Source of the DNA: Moringa oleifera | Taxonomy: Eukaryota; Streptophyta; Magnoliopsida; Brassicales; Moringaceae | Length of the DNA: 64,000 bases | Direction: 5' to 3' | Assembly (NCBI GenBank): GCA_021397835.1 | Contig: JAJFZO010000747.1 | Span: 8,266,501-8,330,500, forward strand | Part shown: piece after piece, positions 61,458-64,000 of the stretch | How the letters are laid out: each line of letters opens with the position of its first letter | How positions within the stretch are numbered: position 1 is the first letter of the stretch | Translations under genes and position numbers: made by a program | The notes under the pieces: model-generated | What the model was told of the DNA's origin: nothing | Databases searched by the model: none | What the model saw: the letters and a program-made list of their open reading frames with translations, nothing else

Positions 61458-61934
61458 GCTGCCTCTGTAATGCACCACAAATATTCAGTCGGCCAAATAA
61501 TCCTTTCCTTCATAGAGAACTCCATTTCGAACTAGAATCTTGCTTGCCTTAAAAGTTCTGAAATAAAATTTTACAGCCAATACACTAAAGTTAAATATAA
61601 CAATTCAATCAGGCAATTTAATGTCTCTACTATCAAGGGTAAGAAGCACTGGCCTATCCTCTGGTGATCATTTGGGTGGACAAATTGGGATTCCTTGTCT
61701 TCTGCCAGGCGGCAAAGCTCATTTGAGGCTTAACAATCAGAAGTCAGATGGAAACTGGGACATAAATCAAGTACACATGGTTCAAGGGAACGCTCTAGAA
61801 TGGCTATCAGCTCTTGAGGTATGATGGTGAGTCCACTGGATATCAGCTATTCTGTTTTCTTCAGTTCCATATGTAGGTGCTTTGTACTATCCAGTTTCTG
61901 TACGTTGTGGGGCATCGAAGCCAAATTCTTACAA
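61458..61934 (-). other. Probable captured 3' untranslated region of UBP1
   Basis: This lies directly downstream of the UBP1 stop codon, on the same strand, and shows no homologous coding motif in that direction. The opposite strand has a 67-codon frame at 61,621-61,824 with no family I recognise; it could be chance or an exon of a third gene. Confidence 0.5.
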
Positions 61935-62409
61935 TCATTGGTAGTACAAAACCTGCTGGGCTGCAGCAACATTCTAAAACCCACCATCATATATTGCCTG
62001 GCTTCCAGCAGCACCCACTCCCATTTGGGCCTGCTTCAGAGGATGCTGTCCCTGCATCAGGGCATGGACACCACCCATCTTGCTCATGGCTAGTTGTCTT
62101 TCGTATGCTAAGAGGTCAGTGGCTGAAAGCCCTGTAAACGGTGTAGCAGCAAAAGGAGAAAGTTGGTTTGAACTTGTCCAGGTGGGGTGGGCTTGTTGCC
62201 CCAAGAGCACTACAATCACAAAATGGAAAACAGATTCCAAAAAGCATCTCTCTTTTCTGTCTATAACACACGCACACGCACACAATTGGGAAGAAAGTTG
62301 GTAGACAAGTGATGGTTTCCTACCTCTGGAGCAAGATTGCCAACATAAACAGTACTGTACTGGGGATTGTTTTCAGGAGCCTCACTATTTGTTGTCTCTT
62401 TTCCATTTT
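61935..62409 (-). pseudogene. UBP1: UBP1-type RNA-binding protein fragment: two exons with an internal deletion
   Basis: The exon at 62,324-62,409 encodes [18 protein letters not shown], then [10 protein letters not shown], the start of the third RRM, with a TGTGCAG acceptor and a GT donor. The next exon, 62,209 to the TGA at 61,935, encodes [10 protein letters not shown] and, after a one-base frameshift, [19 protein letters not shown], then [12 protein letters not shown] (followed by a stop where Q is expected), NVAAAQ and YYQ. This is the typical C terminus of oligouridylate-binding protein 1, a plant TIA-1-like nuclear and stress-granule RNA-binding protein. The exons between, coding most of RRM3, are missing, so the piece was rearranged during or after capture. 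Confidence 0.95.
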
Positions 62410-62577
62410 CTGCACATGGAAGGTTACAAATATCAGCTCATTGATCAACAAGCTTAAGACCCATAGACACATATTTCAAGCTATTACACAACCATGTCAT
62501 CCACACAAAGCAGAATCACAACATAGACTAACAAGATAGCAATACATCTAAGGTATCTTTTTTGGTCTCTGTCCACA
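62410..62577 (-). other. Probable UBP1 intron remainder
   Basis: This is upstream of the UBP1 exon on its strand and ends with the acceptor used there; no further exon was recognised. Confidence 0.5.
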
Positions 62578-62775
62578 CAGCCAGCCATTCTCCTGTTCGC
62601 TGTCCGTCCAGAAGCAGCTGGGGTAGCTGCTGGCAGCCTTTCCGGCCCTCTTTTTTTTGTCCTCTGTTCAGAAGCAATTGCATAGCCAGCCTTTCTTCGG
62701 CCATTCTCCTCTCTGCTGTCCGTCCAGAACCAGCTGGGGTAGCTGCTGGCAACCTTTTCGGCCATCTCTTTGTTC
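62578..62775. repeat. Tandem duplication of a GC-richer unit
   Basis: A block with CCATTCTCCT, then GCTGTCCGTCCAGAA, CAGCTGGGGTAGCTGCTGGCA and CTTT.CGGCC occurs at 62,585-62,651 and again at 62,701-62,767, an offset of 116 bases, with few differences. The unit is similar in length to the units of the CTG arrays but different in sequence. Confidence 0.85.
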
Positions 62776-62789
62776 TCTATCCACGTAGA

Positions 62790-63489
62790 TGAATTTATAT
62801 TTTGAGAAGTTTTTTATTAATTATGTTAAGTGAATTGATATCAATTGATGAAATTTGAGTTTTTTTCATTAGTATATTTTGATAAACATATTTGGTATGA
62901 ATGGATATAGATTGATATATTTATTATTTCATAATTATTAAGATTTTTAGATTAATTGATAAATTAATATAAATGTTAATTAGATGAATTTATATTTTGA
63001 TAAATTAATTATATATTAGGTGTAGTTGAATTTATGTTTGAATTAATTTTTTTACGTAAGATTAATTGGTATAGTTTATTAAATTTAATTATATTGATTT
63101 CATTGTTAACATAAATTAATATATTTAGTTAAATTTTAAATAGATAATAAATTAATTATATGCGTGTAATATAAACCATTAAATGTTATTTAAATTTTAA
63201 TCAATTAAGTGCTCATACAGTAAATTAGATGTTAATTAAATATTGACTATATCTTAATTAACTAAATAATTATTAATTATGTCTTTAAATTTTAATTAAT
63301 AAATTTGATGTTTGTAAAGTAAATAATAACTGTTATTTAAATTTGAATTAATTTAATAGTTAGTTAATTAGATGCTTTCATTAACTTTTTTTATTAATGA
63401 ATTAAATAGTTATTAATCGTTTATTTAAATTTTACTTAGTATATTAGACGCTTGAAAAGTAAATAATTAAATGTCTTTTAAATTTCAAA
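62790..63489. other. AT-rich leader before the transposase
   Basis: Very AT-rich with many TAATTAAAT-type words and no coding motif. Its place just before the transposase start suggests it is the 5' non-coding part of the element; similar AT-rich DNA occurs at 57,680-58,550. Confidence 0.5.
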
Positions 63490-64000
63490 ATGGATAAAAC
63501 TTGGATGTTTACTGATAGAAGATCAGAGGTATATGATGTAGAGGTGAACAACTTTTTAAATTATGCTGTTCAGAATAGTGATAACCCTGAATTAGTTTGG
63601 TGTCCATGTATTAAATGTGGTAACATGAAGTGTCATACCCCATGTGAGATATAGAATCATTTATATATATATATGGAGTTGATAGCAGCTATTAAAACTA
63701 GATATGGCATGGAAAAACTAGTATTGTTGGGTCTTCTACTAGTAAGAATGCTAAAGTTGTTAGGGAGGTAGAACACATCGAAGAAGTTGATAACACTGTA
63801 GAAATGATACAAGAGGCATTTGTAGAGTATGATAGTAATCCTAACCCCTTTGAAAGATTACTTTGTGATGCTGAGAAATCTTTGTACTCTAGATCAGTGA
63901 AGTTTACTAAATTATCTACTCTAGTTAAATTATATAATTTTGCCTGATGATAATGAAATGCTTACATCCATGTATGATGCCAAGAAAACATTGAATGCAT
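63490..64000 (+). pseudogene. CACTA TNP2 transposase, 5' part (runs off window)
   Basis: From ATG at 63,490 the plus strand reads MDKTWMF, then NNFLNYAVQNSDNPELVW and CPCIKCGN, the transposase-associated domain, with a stop after CHTPCEI near 63,652. In a shifted frame it continues with EHIEEVDNTVEMIQEAF, then LLCDAEKSLY and KFTKLSTLVKLYN. It then jumps to a PDDNEMLTSMYDAKKTLNA region, lacking about 20 codons normally between. It closely resembles 15,490-16,012 on the other strand. Because of these breaks this copy probably makes no full protein. The catalytic part would lie beyond 64,000. Confidence 0.93.

Larger units (their letters stand above)
59475..64000 (+). mobile_element. CACTA element with captured host gene pieces (continues beyond window)
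   Basis: The left terminus CACTACTATAAAAATT at 59,475 matches the inward-read right terminus of the 2,491-4,283 element over about 27 bases. It is followed by subterminal AATGACAGTT/AACTGACGTTAAA repeats. Between this end and a transposase start at 63,490 lie two CTG/CAG-rich arrays, CRIPT exons and UBP1 exons. The right terminus is outside the window, so a single element from 59,475 through the transposase is inference; nested elements are possible. Confidence 0.75.

Noticed and set aside
59688..61552. Long frames (up to 218 codons) on both strands in the CTG/CAG region
   Set aside because: All phases are open because the trinucleotide repeat lacks stops; the products are low-complexity Ala, Leu, Gln, Ser and Cys runs and the unit is a hairpin repeat.
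61621..61824. A possible third captured exon on the plus strand
   Set aside because: No family was recognised, no clear splice pair was seen, and it is antisense to the likely UBP1 3' untranslated region; kept only as a remark.

Overview
The window looks like nuclear DNA of a flowering plant, probably a eudicot; the species is not determinable. It is AT-rich and I found no intact host gene. Most of it is an old, decayed copy of mitochondrial DNA that carries a piece of plastid DNA. Transposons have invaded it, and part of it has been duplicated. The organelle genes are recognisable by order, spacing and length, but they carry early stops and small indels. Many differences from the organelle genes I remember are C to T or G to A, as expected of methylated nuclear DNA.

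Layout. (1) 190-1,776 (block A) and 7,215-14,902 (block B) recur in the same order and orientation at 29,230-30,817 and 39,722-48,250. Block B carries a plastid rrn23 5' part, trnA-UGC and trnI-GAU on the minus strand, then the start of mitochondrial atp8. (2) Copy 1 contains a 1.8 kb CACTA-type element at 2,491-4,283 with a 3-bp target duplication. It ends at 14,902, where another CACTA fragment interrupts atp8. (3) 16,031-29,229 is largely unassigned, but holds a Ty3/gypsy gag with primer-binding site (18,820-20,275) and an in-frame nad3/cox2 chimera (24,172-24,478). (4) Between blocks A and B of copy 2 lies a CACTA remnant of about 8.9 kb (30,821-39,721) with TNP2, DUF4218, DUF4216 and Transposase_24 regions, all broken. 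(5) Copy 2 continues into a mitochondrial atp8-cox3-sdh4 cluster (48,136-50,405), a Ty1/copia fragment, and a nad3-rps12 cluster with a tRNA-Met-like relic (52,810-53,932). (6) 53,933-59,474 is unassigned, with a very AT-rich part at 57,680-58,550. (7) From 59,475 to the window end is the left part of another CACTA element. It holds exon pieces of two host genes, CRIPT and the UBP1-type RNA-binding protein, and two arrays of a hairpin-forming CTG/CAG-rich unit of about 105-118 bp. The start of its transposase is at 63,490.

Nothing here appears to work as a pathway. The biology is genome evolution: organelle transfer, decay, duplication, transposon nesting and gene-fragment capture. Calls come from reading the sequence and remembering protein and organelle families; no alignment was run, so edges are approximate unless a precise motif is quoted.
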